In this document: positions 5,417 to 14,206 of the stretch, one piece after another
Layout: each line of letters starts with the position of its first letter
Numbering within the stretch: position 1 is the first letter of the stretch
Source of the DNA: an uncultured bacterium
GTDB lineage: Bacteria; Actinomycetota; Coriobacteriia; Coriobacteriales; Coriobacteriaceae
NCBI GenBank assembly: GCA_905216075.1
Contig: CAJMSO010000005.1
Coordinates: forward strand, 1-27,714
Direction of reading: 5' to 3'
DNA: 27,714 bases
Notes under the pieces: generated by a model
What the model saw: the letters and a program-made list of their open reading frames with translations, nothing else
Told to the model about the DNA's origin: nothing
Database searches by the model: none
Program-made: the position numbers and the translations under genes

Positions 5417-6142
5417 TTAAATCAATGTGATGGTATTGCCGCTTGCGGAGCATGTTGAGCCGAACGTTACGGTCACCCCGCTCGCCGATGCCTTTGAAGC
5501 CGGGCAGTAGACTGTTCCGCCCATGTATATGAACTGACTTGTCGAGTTCGCCAAAAGCGTTGCGAGCTTCGCGTTCTGGGCACGCAGCTCCGCGACGTCC
5601 GAGCTTCCTGCGCTGCCTTGCGCCACGGAGTTGGCGATCTGCAACGCCTGGTTCGCCGCTGCGTCCGCACGCGAAGCCGCGCCGTTCGCCGCAGAGGTCG
5701 CGTTGCTCGATGCTTGTTGGTCGGCGATATGCTCGTCATGGCGCTGGCTTTCGGCCTTTTTGCGTTCGATCTCGGCGTTCGATCGGCTCGTCTCGTTGTT
5801 CTGGCGCGTGGTTTCGGCATTCTTTCGCGCAGTTTCGTTGTCTTGACGTGTTGTCTCGGCGTTCTTGCGCGACGTCTCGTTGTTCTTGCGGGTTGTCTCG
5901 TTGTTGCCGCGCTCGGTCTCAGCCGTTTTCCGAGCGTTCTCGTTGGACACGCGCGTCTTCTCTGCCGCTTCGGCGCTTTCAGTCGCGGTGTTGCAGTTCG
6001 CCGCTGCCGTCTTGGCCTCTTCGGCGGCCTCCATCGATAGCGTCGACTCGATGCGGAAGATCGAGCCGTCGGTGGTTCTGGCGCGGTCGATGTTACCCGC
6101 ATCGTTGAGCAGCAGCGCCGCGCCTTTGTTGGTATCTGCCAT
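5417..6142 (-). CDS. Tail fibre/baseplate protein with heptad-repeat coiled-coil stalk
   Basis: This 241-residue protein has an N-terminal domain (about 1-40), a long helical shaft and a small C-terminal beta-like region (about 200-241). Within the shaft, arginines recur exactly every seven residues from R64 to R134 (eleven of them) in the pattern R-x-N-x-E-T-x, which makes a regular trimeric coiled coil likely. A second Ala-rich helix follows (about 145-178). The ATG at 6142 has a perfect AAAGGAGGT site. The gene lies directly before the DGR target gene and probably encodes the fibre or connector that holds it. It fits upper-baseplate or fibre proteins of Gram-positive siphophages. Confidence 0.78.
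   Translation of the reverse strand: MADTNKGAALLLNDAGNIDRARTTDGSIFRIESTLSMEAAEEAKTAAANCNTATESAEAAEKTRVSNENARKTAETERGNNETTRKNNETSRKNAETTRQDNETARKNAETTRQNNETSRSNAEIERKKAESQRHDEHIADQQASSNATSAANGAASRADAAANQALQIANSVAQGSAGSSDVAELRAQNAKLATLLANSTSQFIYMGGTVYCPASKASASGVTVTFGSTCSASGNTITLI
5741..5953 (-). repeat. Degenerate 21-bp tandem repeats coding the heptad stalk
   Basis: About ten 21-bp units encode the R-x-N-x-E-T-x heptads of the fibre shaft. Units are similar but not identical in DNA. Length changes by unit gain or loss would lengthen or shorten the shaft without shifting frame. Confidence 0.75.
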
Positions 6143-6152
6143 CGCACCTCCT

Positions 6153-6410
6153 TTACTTAGCTAGCACGCCGATCACGATGGCGTGCGGGCCGATTGCCTG
6201 GATGATGCATCGGTCGCCTGCCTTGGCTCCCGAGCATGAGGTGGTGTACGGGAGCTTCAGGGATGCCCCCTTCACCGATACGGCCATGGTGGCTCCGGAT
6301 ACGGAATTCACCGTTCCGTAGCACGCCTGCTGGCCGGGAGGGTCGTTGGCGGTCGCATCGGCCATCGCGGCGCCGTATCGGCGCATGGCCGACATGAGTT
6401 CATCGCTCAT
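6153..6410 (-). CDS. Small tail/baseplate protein, probable OB-like fold
   Basis: This 85-residue protein has a helical N-terminus (about 1-20) and then short beta segments (GTVNSVSG, MAVSVKG, ASLKLPY, GDRCIIQAIG, HAIVIGVLA) with the spacing of an OB-like barrel, as in small phage baseplate proteins encoded beside the tail hub. Its start overlaps the hub gene by 11 bases, indicating coupled translation. No specific family is claimed. Confidence 0.68.
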   Translation of the reverse strand: MSDELMSAMRRYGAAMADATANDPPGQQACYGTVNSVSGATMAVSVKGASLKLPYTTSCSGAKAGDRCIIQAIGPHAIVIGVLAK

Positions 6411-7485
6411 ACCTCTTCACCTCCATCTCGATTGGGCATCCTCCCACGAGCGTGAGAGTCGCAGTCCTCACCGCGAACTTGCCGCTGATGCCGGCGCTTG
6501 CCCAATCGACCATCACGGCATCGCCGCACGCGATAGGCGCGTACGTCCGCTTGACCGTGACTCTACGGATAGCGCTCTGCTGTGTTCGCAGCATTTCGTT
6601 AGCCTTGGCATCGGCGTTCCTCTGTCTCTCGGCATCGGTAGACCCCTCGGGCAGGTCGCTGTAGCTGTACGTGGCCGTCTTGCGCCAACCGCGCGAAACC
6701 GTGGAGTAAGGGCTGCTCGGGTCTGAGTCGATGGCCGTGCCACGGTAGAAGGCGTCCTGCGTTTCGTAGTCGCAGTGCACCACGTTGGCGACGCCCGAGC
6801 GGTCAAGCTCGTCGACTACCTCGTTGATGAAGCGTGCGCCAGAGCCCTCTCGAAGGGTCATGGAAACGGGCCTGTCCTGCGGCTCCCTATATCTGCGAAG
6901 TACGGGCCTTCCGTAGGCGTCCTCGTCGACGGCGCGGAAGCCCGCCACGTCGAGCAGCGCGTTGCACGCCGCCAGGCGCTTCGACAGCCTCATGTCGCCC
7001 GAATCGATTCCGAGCGTCCAATCCTGCGCTAGCTTGTAGTCGGAGCCTTCGGCGATCACGTCAGCGAAGCCAGCCGCCTTGAGCAACTTTACGACGTAGG
7101 GGACAACCACGGTTCCAGCCGCCACCGTGAATGGGGCATCGAATTCGTCCTCCGCAACCTCCGACAGCCTGCCCGACAGGACTGCCGTGCCGGTTGAGTT
7201 GACGCCGCGTCTGGTCCTTTTCGGCGCTGAGACAACGAAAGTCCCCAGCGCCTCACTGACTGACGCGCCACCGAAGTCGGCATCGAGGTACACCCGCAGC
7301 AGATCTGCCCCGATATCGAGCGCCCCGGAGTAATCGACCTGCCCTGTGGTGTAGTCCTTGTCCTGGTTGCGCTCAATGCACCCGCCGTTCTTTATGTTCG
7401 TGATTCTCTCGACCTCGTTGCCGCTTGCGCGGTCTACGCGCATGAAGCGGAACGAGGTGAGGAACGGTTTTCCCCAATCAGCCAT
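6400..7485 (-). CDS. Tail hub / tail-associated minor structural protein
   Basis: This 361-residue protein is rich in beta structure and resembles the hub proteins (gp27-like, prophage tail endopeptidase-like N-domain) of siphophage baseplates. An N-terminal beta region (RFMRVDRASG, ITNIKNGG), a central mixed region and a C-terminal barrel-like end (GDAVMVDWASAGISGKFAVR, MEVKRYER) are visible. No catalytic motif is clear. It overlaps the upstream gene by 8 bases and the downstream OB-like gene by 11, so the tail genes are translated as one unit. Confidence 0.74.
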   Translation of the reverse strand: MADWGKPFLTSFRFMRVDRASGNEVERITNIKNGGCIERNQDKDYTTGQVDYSGALDIGADLLRVYLDADFGGASVSEALGTFVVSAPKRTRRGVNSTGTAVLSGRLSEVAEDEFDAPFTVAAGTVVVPYVVKLLKAAGFADVIAEGSDYKLAQDWTLGIDSGDMRLSKRLAACNALLDVAGFRAVDEDAYGRPVLRRYREPQDRPVSMTLREGSGARFINEVVDELDRSGVANVVHCDYETQDAFYRGTAIDSDPSSPYSTVSRGWRKTATYSYSDLPEGSTDAERQRNADAKANEMLRTQQSAIRRVTVKRTYAPIACGDAVMVDWASAGISGKFAVRTATLTLVGGCPIEMEVKRYER

Positions 7486-10400
7486 TTATCGGCTCCTCGA
7501 AGACGTTGTGCGTGACGTTGGCCGAACCCTTCCAGATGCCTGCACCCTTCACAGACATATCGAAGTCCATGGGGCCGTATGCGCGTTCGCCCGCATGTCC
7601 GCGCCACCATCCCCTCCACTGCTCGTCCATAATCCGTATGTACCTGTCGTGGCCGTCGCGCTTCATCTCCCATGAGAGCGAGGTCTTTTTGTTCAGCTCG
7701 TCGAGCATGTACGAAATGGGCAGGTCGCCGTTCTCGCCGCCATCGGCGAAGTGGTATGTCTCTACGGATCGCTGAGAGCTTGTCGAGTAGTCGCCGTTGT
7801 AGTCGAGCACAAGCACGGTCGATGCATCCTGGCCGAAGTTAAGCGCCATCCCGTGCGCGAACACATTGGCATCGGTCACGGTCTGCGACGAGGTGCCGTT
7901 GTCGGCGTACCCGGTGACCTTGTACTCGTAGTCGGTGTTTAGCGGCGGCACGCGGTCGATCGTCTCTTGGGAGTCAAGCACGCCGGATGCTATGACGGCA
8001 TCGCCGCCGTACGCCACGCGCTCCACCGTGAAGGCGGAGCAGCGGGAGGCGTTGCCGAGCACCAGCGCGTCACCATCGACTGTGATCGTGCCTAGCATGG
8101 AAAGCTCATTGCTCACCTCGTCGACCGTCATGGGGCCTACGAGCGTGGTCTGCTCGATCTCGTATGACGAGAGGCCGTTGCGCACCTTCACGTGACACGC
8201 CAGCGCATCGTCGTACGACAGCGACACGTCTGGGATGGCCGGTTCCGCCCAGTGCGTCTTGAAGCGGCGCATGGCCGTCTTGGACAGGCCGGAGCCGCCC
8301 TTGACCGTGAGCATGAGCAGATAGTCGATGCCGTTGCGTATGGTGGCGTAGCTGCCGAAACTCACGGGCTTCAGGTTCGTGACGTCTGCCGTGGCGACCG
8401 TCGCGCCGCCGACCTCTGCGAGCGTGAGCGTTGCCTGCGCGATGCCAGTTTCGTCGGTTGCGGCGACTTGCACCGTGAGCGGCACCGCATCGACGAGCAT
8501 GCCGTCGGTAGCGGGGGAGGCGACCCAGCACTGCGGGTAGTCGGCGACCGTTATCGCCGCATAGCCAGACCAAGCGCCCCAATCGGCGTGCAGTCCCTTC
8601 GTGCGAACGCGAGCTTTCCAACTTCCCTTCGTGAGTGTGACCGATGCGCTTTTCTCGGTCGTGTACGACTTCGTTATCGTCTCGCTGCCGACGAGCTCAA
8701 GTTGCGCGGCGGACTGCGCCGAGCCGTCGGGGTGGTTGGGCACCCACGAGAAGGATGCTGCCGACCCCGTTGGCGCAACATGGTCGGCGGTGACCTTCGG
8801 TGCGAGAGGCGGCGTGATCGTGGTCACGGAATTCGATTCGACCCACGAAGACGTTAGGCTACCGCGCTTGGCCCTGACGCGGTAGACGATCGTGCCGGCA
8901 GGCGCGGAGGTGTCGTGCAGGTCTACCCATGCGGGGTCTTCGCCCTCGGTGGTGGTCGAGACCGCCGCCCACGTATTCCCGTCGTCGCCTGATCGCTGAA
9001 CATCCCATGCGCTGGCGTACCACCACGCCCCGTAGACGCGCAGCGTCACCTCGGACGCGCCGGCCTTGATGGCATCGATGCGCGAAGGTGCCGACGGAGT
9101 TGTGTACGTGGTTCCGCACGAGACGTGCGTGGAGTTGCCACCCGGGCCGTGGGCGCAAAGGCGGTACTCGTACTTGTGTCCTGCGGTCGTCGAGTTGTCG
9201 GTGTAGTTGGTCACGTCCCACGAGACGTCGGCGATGTTCACCCATGAGCCGTCGTCGGTGCGGCGGTCTACATACACGCCAGCCCAGGGGTACGCGCCGT
9301 CCATGCCCGTGCAGTCGACGTCCCACGTGATCTTGTGGGATGTGTCGGAAACGCGGGCCAGCTTCGGGTTCTTGGGCGGATGCGGTTGCGAGTACCCGCG
9401 CTGGGGAATCCAAGCGTACTCTGTTGCCCAGGCATCTCCGCCGGCGCTGCCGTAGTAGTTGTTGTACGTCTTGCCGTAGACGTGGATCTGCACGGAGCAG
9501 TTCCAGCCGCTGGCCCCGCGCCCGACGTCCACGGTGAAGGTCACGGCGTCGCGCGTGGCCCAATTCCCGTAGTTGTTGAGCAGCACGTCGCGCGACCTGT
9601 AGGTGATGCCGTTCACGATCACGTCGTAGTGCGTGCCGTACTGTGCCGCATACTTGTCGTCGATCGCGGCGGTGATTGTTATGCGCGAGGTGGTGTCGTT
9701 GACCGTGCTCACGCCGTCAACGGAGATATAGCCGCAATACCAGCGGTTGCGCCCCGCGATCTGAATCTCCCTTGTATAGGTTCCCATTGGCTCCCTTCCC
9801 GACCCTGCGGACCGCTTGGCTGCGGAGACCAGAACGTCAACCGCCTGCATGATCCGCTGGTCTGCGTTTACACTTCCTCCATTGACCGTGACGTTGTAGG
9901 TCGTGCCGGCGGCACCTGCCCCGGCAACGGCAACCGACGGAGCGACCGTGATGCCCGAGCCGATAAGCGAGCTCGCGGAGGCTAGCGCCGACGTGATGGC
10001 GGAGTTGACCGCCCCCGTGCCGCTGCCGATGCCCTCGGCCCATCCCTCCATGAGCGCCTTGCCCGAGTAGGTTGTATAACCGTGGCCGCTGAATGGGCCG
10101 CGCTTTGCGGGCGAGAACGGGAAGAACGAGCGGATCTGCGAGACGGCGCCGGACACGGCGGAAAGGGCGCCGCCGATTGCGTTCTGGATGCCCTGCGTGA
10201 AGCCGTTGATCAACGCGCGACCGGAACCGACGAGCCACGACCCAGCGCCTGCGAAGAAGCCTATTACCTGGCCGGGGATGCTGGAAATGGTGTTCATGAG
10301 GCTCCCGATATGGCCAGACACAGCGCCGACGAGCGCCGAGAAGGCACCCGTCACTGCCGCGTACACCTGCTGCGCCGCGTTCGCCATCGTAGACACCATG

Positions 10401-12346
10401 GTCGAGAAGTACCCGGCGATCGAGGAGACGAGGCCGGACACGAGCGAGAGCGCTGAGGACACCAGCGAGCCGACGAACGCCACTACCGCGTTCACACCGC
10501 CTGAAACGGCGGCGACCACGGTAGCTATCCCGCCGCCGACAACGGATACGATCGAGCCGATGAACGTGGTAACCGCAGTCACGAGGCCGCTCACGACCGA
10601 CATGACGAGGCCAATGGCCGAGGCTACGACGGATGCGGCGTTTACCACGACCGAGATCACCTGGCTTGCCACCGTTATCACGACGGACACGATTGAACCA
10701 ACTACAGACAGCACTGTCTGGATTACCGGTATGAGCATCTGAGCCACGGAGAGCACTATCTGCATGCCGCTAGCCAATATCGGCAGCACGGCGTTGGCGA
10801 GGTTTGCGAGCGCCGTGCCGATAGACGTGATTGCCGGCATGAGCGCAGCGCCCACCTGCGACACGAGCGGGCTTACCGTAGCGAAAAGCTGCATGGCGAC
10901 GCCGATGACCTGCGAAATGATCGGGACGATCATCGCGAAGGCGTTGTGTAGCACGGGCAGGATGGCCTGGCCGACGTTCAGCAGCGTCGAGCCAAGCTGC
11001 TCTATGACAGGCCGCACGGCGCTGAACGCGCCGACTGCGCCAGATGCAAATGACGCGATGGCGGGCAGCATCTGCGATGCGAAGTACGTCACGAACGGCG
11101 ACACCGCCGAGATGATCGTCGTCACGGCTCCGCCAATAGTCGAGACGATGGTGTCCCAGATGCCCGGTATCTGCTCGCCAAGCTTCCCGAAAGCGGACTT
11201 GCACGTGCCTACGACGGATGCCGCAGCGTCGGCGATCGCTTGGAACGCCCCCGTTATCTGGGAAGCGTCGACTGTCGGCAGCTGTATGCCAAGCTCAGCC
11301 AAGGCTCCTACGGCGATGTTCCAAGCAGTCGCGAGCGCTTCCGAGAGCACTGGGCCAAGGACTGGGCCAAGGCCAGACAGCACAACCGGGAACGCCTCGA
11401 CGATTCCCTTGCCGATCTGCGCAACCCTCGGAGCCACGTTCGTAGCTACCGCGCCGATCGACTCAAGCAGCTGCTGCGTGAGCTGCGAGAAGTCGACGTC
11501 GTCGCGCCCGAGTCCGGTGATGAAGTTCTCCCACGCGGCCTTCGCCATGCCGATGGAGCCGCTGATCGTGGTAGCGGCCTCCTTGGCGGTGGTGCCGGTG
11601 ATGCCCATGTTCTCCTGCACGGTATGGATGGCCTCGACCACATCGGCATAGCTGTCGATCGTGAGGTCGGCGTTCTTGCCCTGCTCCTGGCGCAGCTTGT
11701 TGGCATCGGCGATAAGGCGCTTCATCTCAGCCTGCGTGCCGCCGTAGCCGAGCTTCAAGTTGTCCAACATCGTGTAGTTCTGCTTCGCAAAGCCTTGGTA
11801 GGCGTTCTGCACGTCTGTCATGTCGGAACCCATCTTGTTCACGTTGTCCGACATGTCGCCCATGGCCATGTTCGCGTAGTCAGCCGCCTTGGCGACATCG
11901 CCGCTGCACGACGAGACGAGCGAGGCCGCGAAGCTCGTGGCCTGCGTCATGTACTGGTTGGCGGACATTCCGCATGTCTTGTATGCCTCTGCGGCATAAC
12001 CTTGCAGTGTCTGCGACGCGGAGCCGAACAGGGTGTCGACGCCGCCAACCAGCTGTTCGTAGTCTGCATATGCGGAAAGGGCCGCGCCGCCAATCGCGGT
12101 CACGGCCCCTGTGAGCGCTGTGAACCCGGCCACCGCCGCAGTGGCGACGCCCTTGGCTACGGTTCCAAGCCCTGTCAGGATGCCCGAGGACTTCTTGGCC
12201 CCGCCGTCGATGCCGACGGTCATGGAGTCGCCGAAGGCCTTGCCTGCGGCGTTGCCCTGGCTGCCGAACTCCTTGCCGATTTTGCTCGCGAAGCCATCCA
12301 TCGACGGCATCAAGGACACATAGGCCGACCCGACACTAGTCGCCAT
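7478..12346 (-). CDS. Tape measure protein fused to a fibronectin-type distal tail protein
   Basis: One uninterrupted 1622-residue frame. Residues 1 to about 850 are a tape measure: a glycine-rich start, a TP901-type core (about 90-250, with ANQYMTQATSFAASL and YGGTQAEMKRL), very long hydrophobic Val/Ser/Ala helices (about 330-680) and an end at SAAKRSAGSGREP. From M854 a different protein follows: a beta-rich domain (about 854-960), then roughly three fibronectin type III-like repeats (about 970-1270) and a distal tail part to the end. M854 has its own strong ribosome binding site (GGGAAGGGAG), so both a fusion and an internally started 769-residue protein are possible. In most siphophages these are separate genes. 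The ATG at 12346 follows GGAGGGG. Confidence 0.88.
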   Translation of the reverse strand: MATSVGSAYVSLMPSMDGFASKIGKEFGSQGNAAGKAFGDSMTVGIDGGAKKSSGILTGLGTVAKGVATAAVAGFTALTGAVTAIGGAALSAYADYEQLVGGVDTLFGSASQTLQGYAAEAYKTCGMSANQYMTQATSFAASLVSSCSGDVAKAADYANMAMGDMSDNVNKMGSDMTDVQNAYQGFAKQNYTMLDNLKLGYGGTQAEMKRLIADANKLRQEQGKNADLTIDSYADVVEAIHTVQENMGITGTTAKEAATTISGSIGMAKAAWENFITGLGRDDVDFSQLTQQLLESIGAVATNVAPRVAQIGKGIVEAFPVVLSGLGPVLGPVLSEALATAWNIAVGALAELGIQLPTVDASQITGAFQAIADAAASVVGTCKSAFGKLGEQIPGIWDTIVSTIGGAVTTIISAVSPFVTYFASQMLPAIASFASGAVGAFSAVRPVIEQLGSTLLNVGQAILPVLHNAFAMIVPIISQVIGVAMQLFATVSPLVSQVGAALMPAITSIGTALANLANAVLPILASGMQIVLSVAQMLIPVIQTVLSVVGSIVSVVITVASQVISVVVNAASVVASAIGLVMSVVSGLVTAVTTFIGSIVSVVGGGIATVVAAVSGGVNAVVAFVGSLVSSALSLVSGLVSSIAGYFSTMVSTMANAAQQVYAAVTGAFSALVGAVSGHIGSLMNTISSIPGQVIGFFAGAGSWLVGSGRALINGFTQGIQNAIGGALSAVSGAVSQIRSFFPFSPAKRGPFSGHGYTTYSGKALMEGWAEGIGSGTGAVNSAITSALASASSLIGSGITVAPSVAVAGAGAAGTTYNVTVNGGSVNADQRIMQAVDVLVSAAKRSAGSGREPMGTYTREIQIAGRNRWYCGYISVDGVSTVNDTTSRITITAAIDDKYAAQYGTHYDVIVNGITYRSRDVLLNNYGNWATRDAVTFTVDVGRGASGWNCSVQIHVYGKTYNNYYGSAGGDAWATEYAWIPQRGYSQPHPPKNPKLARVSDTSHKITWDVDCTGMDGAYPWAGVYVDRRTDDGSWVNIADVSWDVTNYTDNSTTAGHKYEYRLCAHGPGGNSTHVSCGTTYTTPSAPSRIDAIKAGASEVTLRVYGAWWYASAWDVQRSGDDGNTWAAVSTTTEGEDPAWVDLHDTSAPAGTIVYRVRAKRGSLTSSWVESNSVTTITPPLAPKVTADHVAPTGSAASFSWVPNHPDGSAQSAAQLELVGSETITKSYTTEKSASVTLTKGSWKARVRTKGLHADWGAWSGYAAITVADYPQCWVASPATDGMLVDAVPLTVQVAATDETGIAQATLTLAEVGGATVATADVTNLKPVSFGSYATIRNGIDYLLMLTVKGGSGLSKTAMRRFKTHWAEPAIPDVSLSYDDALACHVKVRNGLSSYEIEQTTLVGPMTVDEVSNELSMLGTITVDGDALVLGNASRCSAFTVERVAYGGDAVIASGVLDSQETIDRVPPLNTDYEYKVTGYADNGTSSQTVTDANVFAHGMALNFGQDASTVLVLDYNGDYSTSSQRSVETYHFADGGENGDLPISYMLDELNKKTSLSWEMKRDGHDRYIRIMDEQWRGWWRGHAGERAYGPMDFDMSVKGAGIWKGSANVTHNVFEEPING
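9785..9800 (-). promoter_or_regulatory. Internal ribosome binding site within the tape-measure fusion
   Basis: GGGAAGGGAG (9791-9800) lies just before an in-frame ATG (9785-9787), exactly where the protein changes from tape measure to distal tail protein. The site is as strong as those of the true start codons nearby, so it probably marks the old start of the second gene and may still work. Confidence 0.6.
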
Positions 12347-12734
12347 CTTCCCCTCCTATCCCCAGGATCTTGTCTATCTCTTCCTTGGCTTCCAGCGCGT
12401 TCGCGCGGTGGCGCTCAAGCTCTGCGAGCTGCGCCGGCGTCTTGATAGGCTCGGGAGGCTCCGCGCTCCTGTCCTTCTTGTCGGCCATGCCCCAGGCGAT
12501 GCACCGAAGCTGGTGCTCGATACGCCAGAGCATGTAGTCGGTCGTGCTCCACCTGAGTTGCGGGTACTGCGCCTTGGCGAGGCGCGAGTTGTCGGGGAGG
12601 TGCTGCCAGAGAAGCGCCATCCGATCGAGGTCTTCGGGCGCTCCATCCAATGGCAGGGCTATGCCGTAGAACTGCTGGAAGTCTGCTATCGCTTCGCCGC
12701 GCCTGTTCTCGAGGTCGCTGGCGAAGCCTATTAG
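12336..12734 (-). CDS. Tail assembly chaperone, frameshift extension (gpT-like part of gpGT)
   Basis: This frame adds 132 residues to the upstream chaperone by -1 frameshifting, giving a product of about 214 residues. It has no ribosome binding site of its own, and its frame opens inside the upstream gene. The sequence (FQQFYGI, LWQHLPDN, DYMLWRIEHQLRCIAWGMA, then a charged C-terminus) resembles DUF5361-type proteins encoded just before tape measures. It would bind the tape measure during tail assembly. It ends 11 bases past the tape-measure start, so the two overlap. Confidence 0.82.
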   Translation of the reverse strand, partial: LIGFASDLENRRGEAIADFQQFYGIALPLDGAPEDLDRMALLWQHLPDNSRLAKAQYPQLRWSTTDYMLWRIEHQLRCIAWGMADKKDRSAEPPEPIKTPAQLAELERHRANALEAKEEIDKILGIGGEDGD

Positions 12735-12979
12735 TTTTTTGCCTTTGCAGCCTCGAATGCCGCGTCGCACAGGCGGCGCATGTCGTAGGAGGTGCCTCCG
12801 AGCGCTTCGATGTACTCCTCGTCGCGGCCCATGAAGATGCGCTCCATGGCGTCCATCATCCCCGCCGGGTCGGTTTCGCTTCGGGCGAACTGCTTCACAG
12901 TCTTGTAGGACTTCAACTCGTCGAGGTCTGCGGCGAACTCGCCGTCAACGCCGTCGACGGAAAACTTGATCTCGGTCAT
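12731..12979 (-). CDS. Tail assembly chaperone (gpG-like)
   Basis: This 82-residue protein has a small acidic beta start (EIKFSVDGVDGEF) and helices after it, typical of the short tail chaperone. It is encoded between the major tail protein and the tape measure, and it ends at a slippery AAAAAAC followed by TAA. The ATG at 12979 is chosen because AGGAGG lies 7 bases upstream of it. The ATG at 12985 is only one base past that site. Most ribosomes would stop here, and a minority would shift to the longer product. Confidence 0.84.
   Translation of the reverse strand: MTEIKFSVDGVDGEFAADLDELKSYKTVKQFARSETDPAGMMDAMERIFMGRDEEYIEALGGTSYDMRRLCDAAFEAAKAKN
12734..12740 (-). promoter_or_regulatory. Programmed -1 ribosomal frameshift site (A AAA AAC)
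   Basis: On the minus strand the heptamer A AAA AAC is in the correct phase for the chaperone gene (GCA AAA AAC TAA). A -1 slip continues as CTA ATA GGC into the open frame that ends at 12336. Position, phase and neighbours match the G/GT frameshift of siphophage tail operons. Confidence 0.88.
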
Positions 12980-12990
12980 CTGCATTCCTC

Positions 12991-13566
12991 CTAGGCGCTG
13001 GCGGTTTCGGTCGACTCGATGTAGTCGTAGCAGGTGTTTCCGTCGCTATCGACCAGGTACTTGAGCGTGATCTGACGCCCGGCGATCTCGCTCACCGCGA
13101 GCTTGAGGTCGTCAAGCTCGGATAACTTGGCGGAGGGCACGACCTTGCGCCAGCGGCGACCGTTCTTGAGCACGAGTTCGAGCACGATCGACCACGCCTC
13201 GTCCTTGTTGCCGTTGTGCTCGACGGTGATAACGCCATCGAGGTCGGTCACGTTTTCGGCGCCATACATGACCTTGAGTGTTTGCGCCTTGATCTCCGCG
13301 AGCGTGAGCTTCGCAGACTCCACGCGCGAGGTCGTGGCGGAGTCCATGAGGTCGCCGTTCATATCCTTCAGCTCGTTGGCGTCGGTCTCCTCGGACTCGG
13401 TGTAGCCGTCCTCGGAGATGAAGCCGAGATTGAGGAAGGCTTCGGCGAGATTGGTCTTGATGTCTGTGGGGAGGGTGGTGCCGGCCGGAGCCACGAAGAT
13501 GTATCCGCCCTTCACGCCCTTGGTGGACGAGACGTTCTTGGTCTCGTTTTTCTTGAAAAGTGCCAT
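12991..13566 (-). CDS. Major tail protein
   Basis: This 191-residue protein should form the tail tube. It has a short basic N-terminus (MALFKKNETKN), then beta-rich sequence (GYIFVAPAGTTLPTD, LGFISEDGYT, VMYGAENVTDLDGVITVEHN, ITLKYLVDSDGNTCYDYIE), as in gpV-like tail-tube proteins. The start at 13566 follows AGGAG. The longer frame to 13755 lies inside the next gene. It is encoded between head-tail joining genes and tail chaperones, the usual place. Confidence 0.86.
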   Translation of the reverse strand: MALFKKNETKNVSSTKGVKGGYIFVAPAGTTLPTDIKTNLAEAFLNLGFISEDGYTESEETDANELKDMNGDLMDSATTSRVESAKLTLAEIKAQTLKVMYGAENVTDLDGVITVEHNGNKDEAWSIVLELVLKNGRRWRKVVPSAKLSELDDLKLAVSEIAGRQITLKYLVDSDGNTCYDYIESTETASA

Positions 13567-13574
13567 GTCGGCTC

Positions 13575-13916
13575 CTATTCGCAAATGGTTACGTTTACGT
13601 TGGTCTGGTATCGGCGCTGGCGGCTGTCTGGGTCGTCCCAGCGGTACGTGTCTCCGCACGTGGCCTCGAACACGCACTCCTCGTCCATGAGACTCGGCGC
13701 TGCGTGCTCCACGGCTTCGGCGATCTCTGCGGCGCGTCTGCGGGTCTTCGCCCATGACTGCGCCACGAGCTGCACACGGTTGATGCAGCCGCTGCGGCTA
13801 GATCCGGTCTGCGACACCGATATGAACTCGCTGGGCCTGTCAGCTGGTACGTCGAGCACGGCCTCGATGCCGGTCTCGTCCATGAGCCGCTGCGCCACCA
13901 TGCGCTCCACGTCCAT
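13575..13916 (-). CDS. Tail terminator / tail completion protein
   Basis: This 113-residue protein is alpha/beta mixed (LDVPADRPSEFISVSQTG, VQLVAQSWAKTRRRAAEIAEAVEHA, YQTNVNVTI), typical of proteins that cap the tail tube. The ATG at 13916 shares its A with the stop of the upstream gene (TGATG), and GGAGG lies 9 bases before it. A GTG at 13919 is possible. The gene sits directly before the major tail protein, as in HK97-like phages. Confidence 0.76.
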   Translation of the reverse strand: MDVERMVAQRLMDETGIEAVLDVPADRPSEFISVSQTGSSRSGCINRVQLVAQSWAKTRRRAAEIAEAVEHAAPSLMDEECVFEATCGDTYRWDDPDSRQRRYQTNVNVTICE

Positions 13917-14206
13917 CACTCACCGCCTCCGAACATGGATCTGAGGCGGTTGTGCTTGCGCTCGCTCGCATGGGCGTGCGGAGTCGCCGTGGTAACCACG
14001 AAGCCGTTTGCGAGCTTGCCCTTGAACTTGCGGACTATGTAGCCGGCACCCTCGCCGGGGTGCCGGGAGAAGGACGAGTTGCACGATGCCGCTGCGGCGT
14101 CTGCCTTCTTCTTAAGAAGCGTTTGCACCGCGCCTGAGTTCATAACCTCGGCATAGCCGCCGCGCTTCCAGCCCTTCCACTCGAACTTCACCTTGCACTT
14201 AGCCAT
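13916..14206 (-). CDS. HK97 gp10-like head-tail joining protein
   Basis: This 96-residue protein is basic, with an early FEWKGWKRGGY motif, a helical Lys/Ala section and a histidine-containing end (ATPHAHASERKH). It resembles HK97 gp10-type tail/head joining proteins, in which the H-A-x-x-x-E region is conserved. It overlaps the upstream gene by 8 bases and the downstream gene by 3. Confidence 0.75.
   Translation of the reverse strand: MAKCKVKFEWKGWKRGGYAEVMNSGAVQTLLKKKADAAAASCNSSFSRHPGEGAGYIVRKFKGKLANGFVVTTATPHAHASERKHNRLRSMFGGGE

Noticed and set aside
4409..5458. 349-codon frame on the plus strand opposite the DGR target gene
   Set aside because: It is antisense to a gene with strong motifs and a VR. 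The composition (Val/Ala/His/Arg-rich) is what GC-rich shadow frames give, and it has no known domain.
11240..12445. 401-codon plus-strand frame opposite the tape measure
   Set aside because: Same reason: a shadow of a long GC-rich coding sequence on the other strand.
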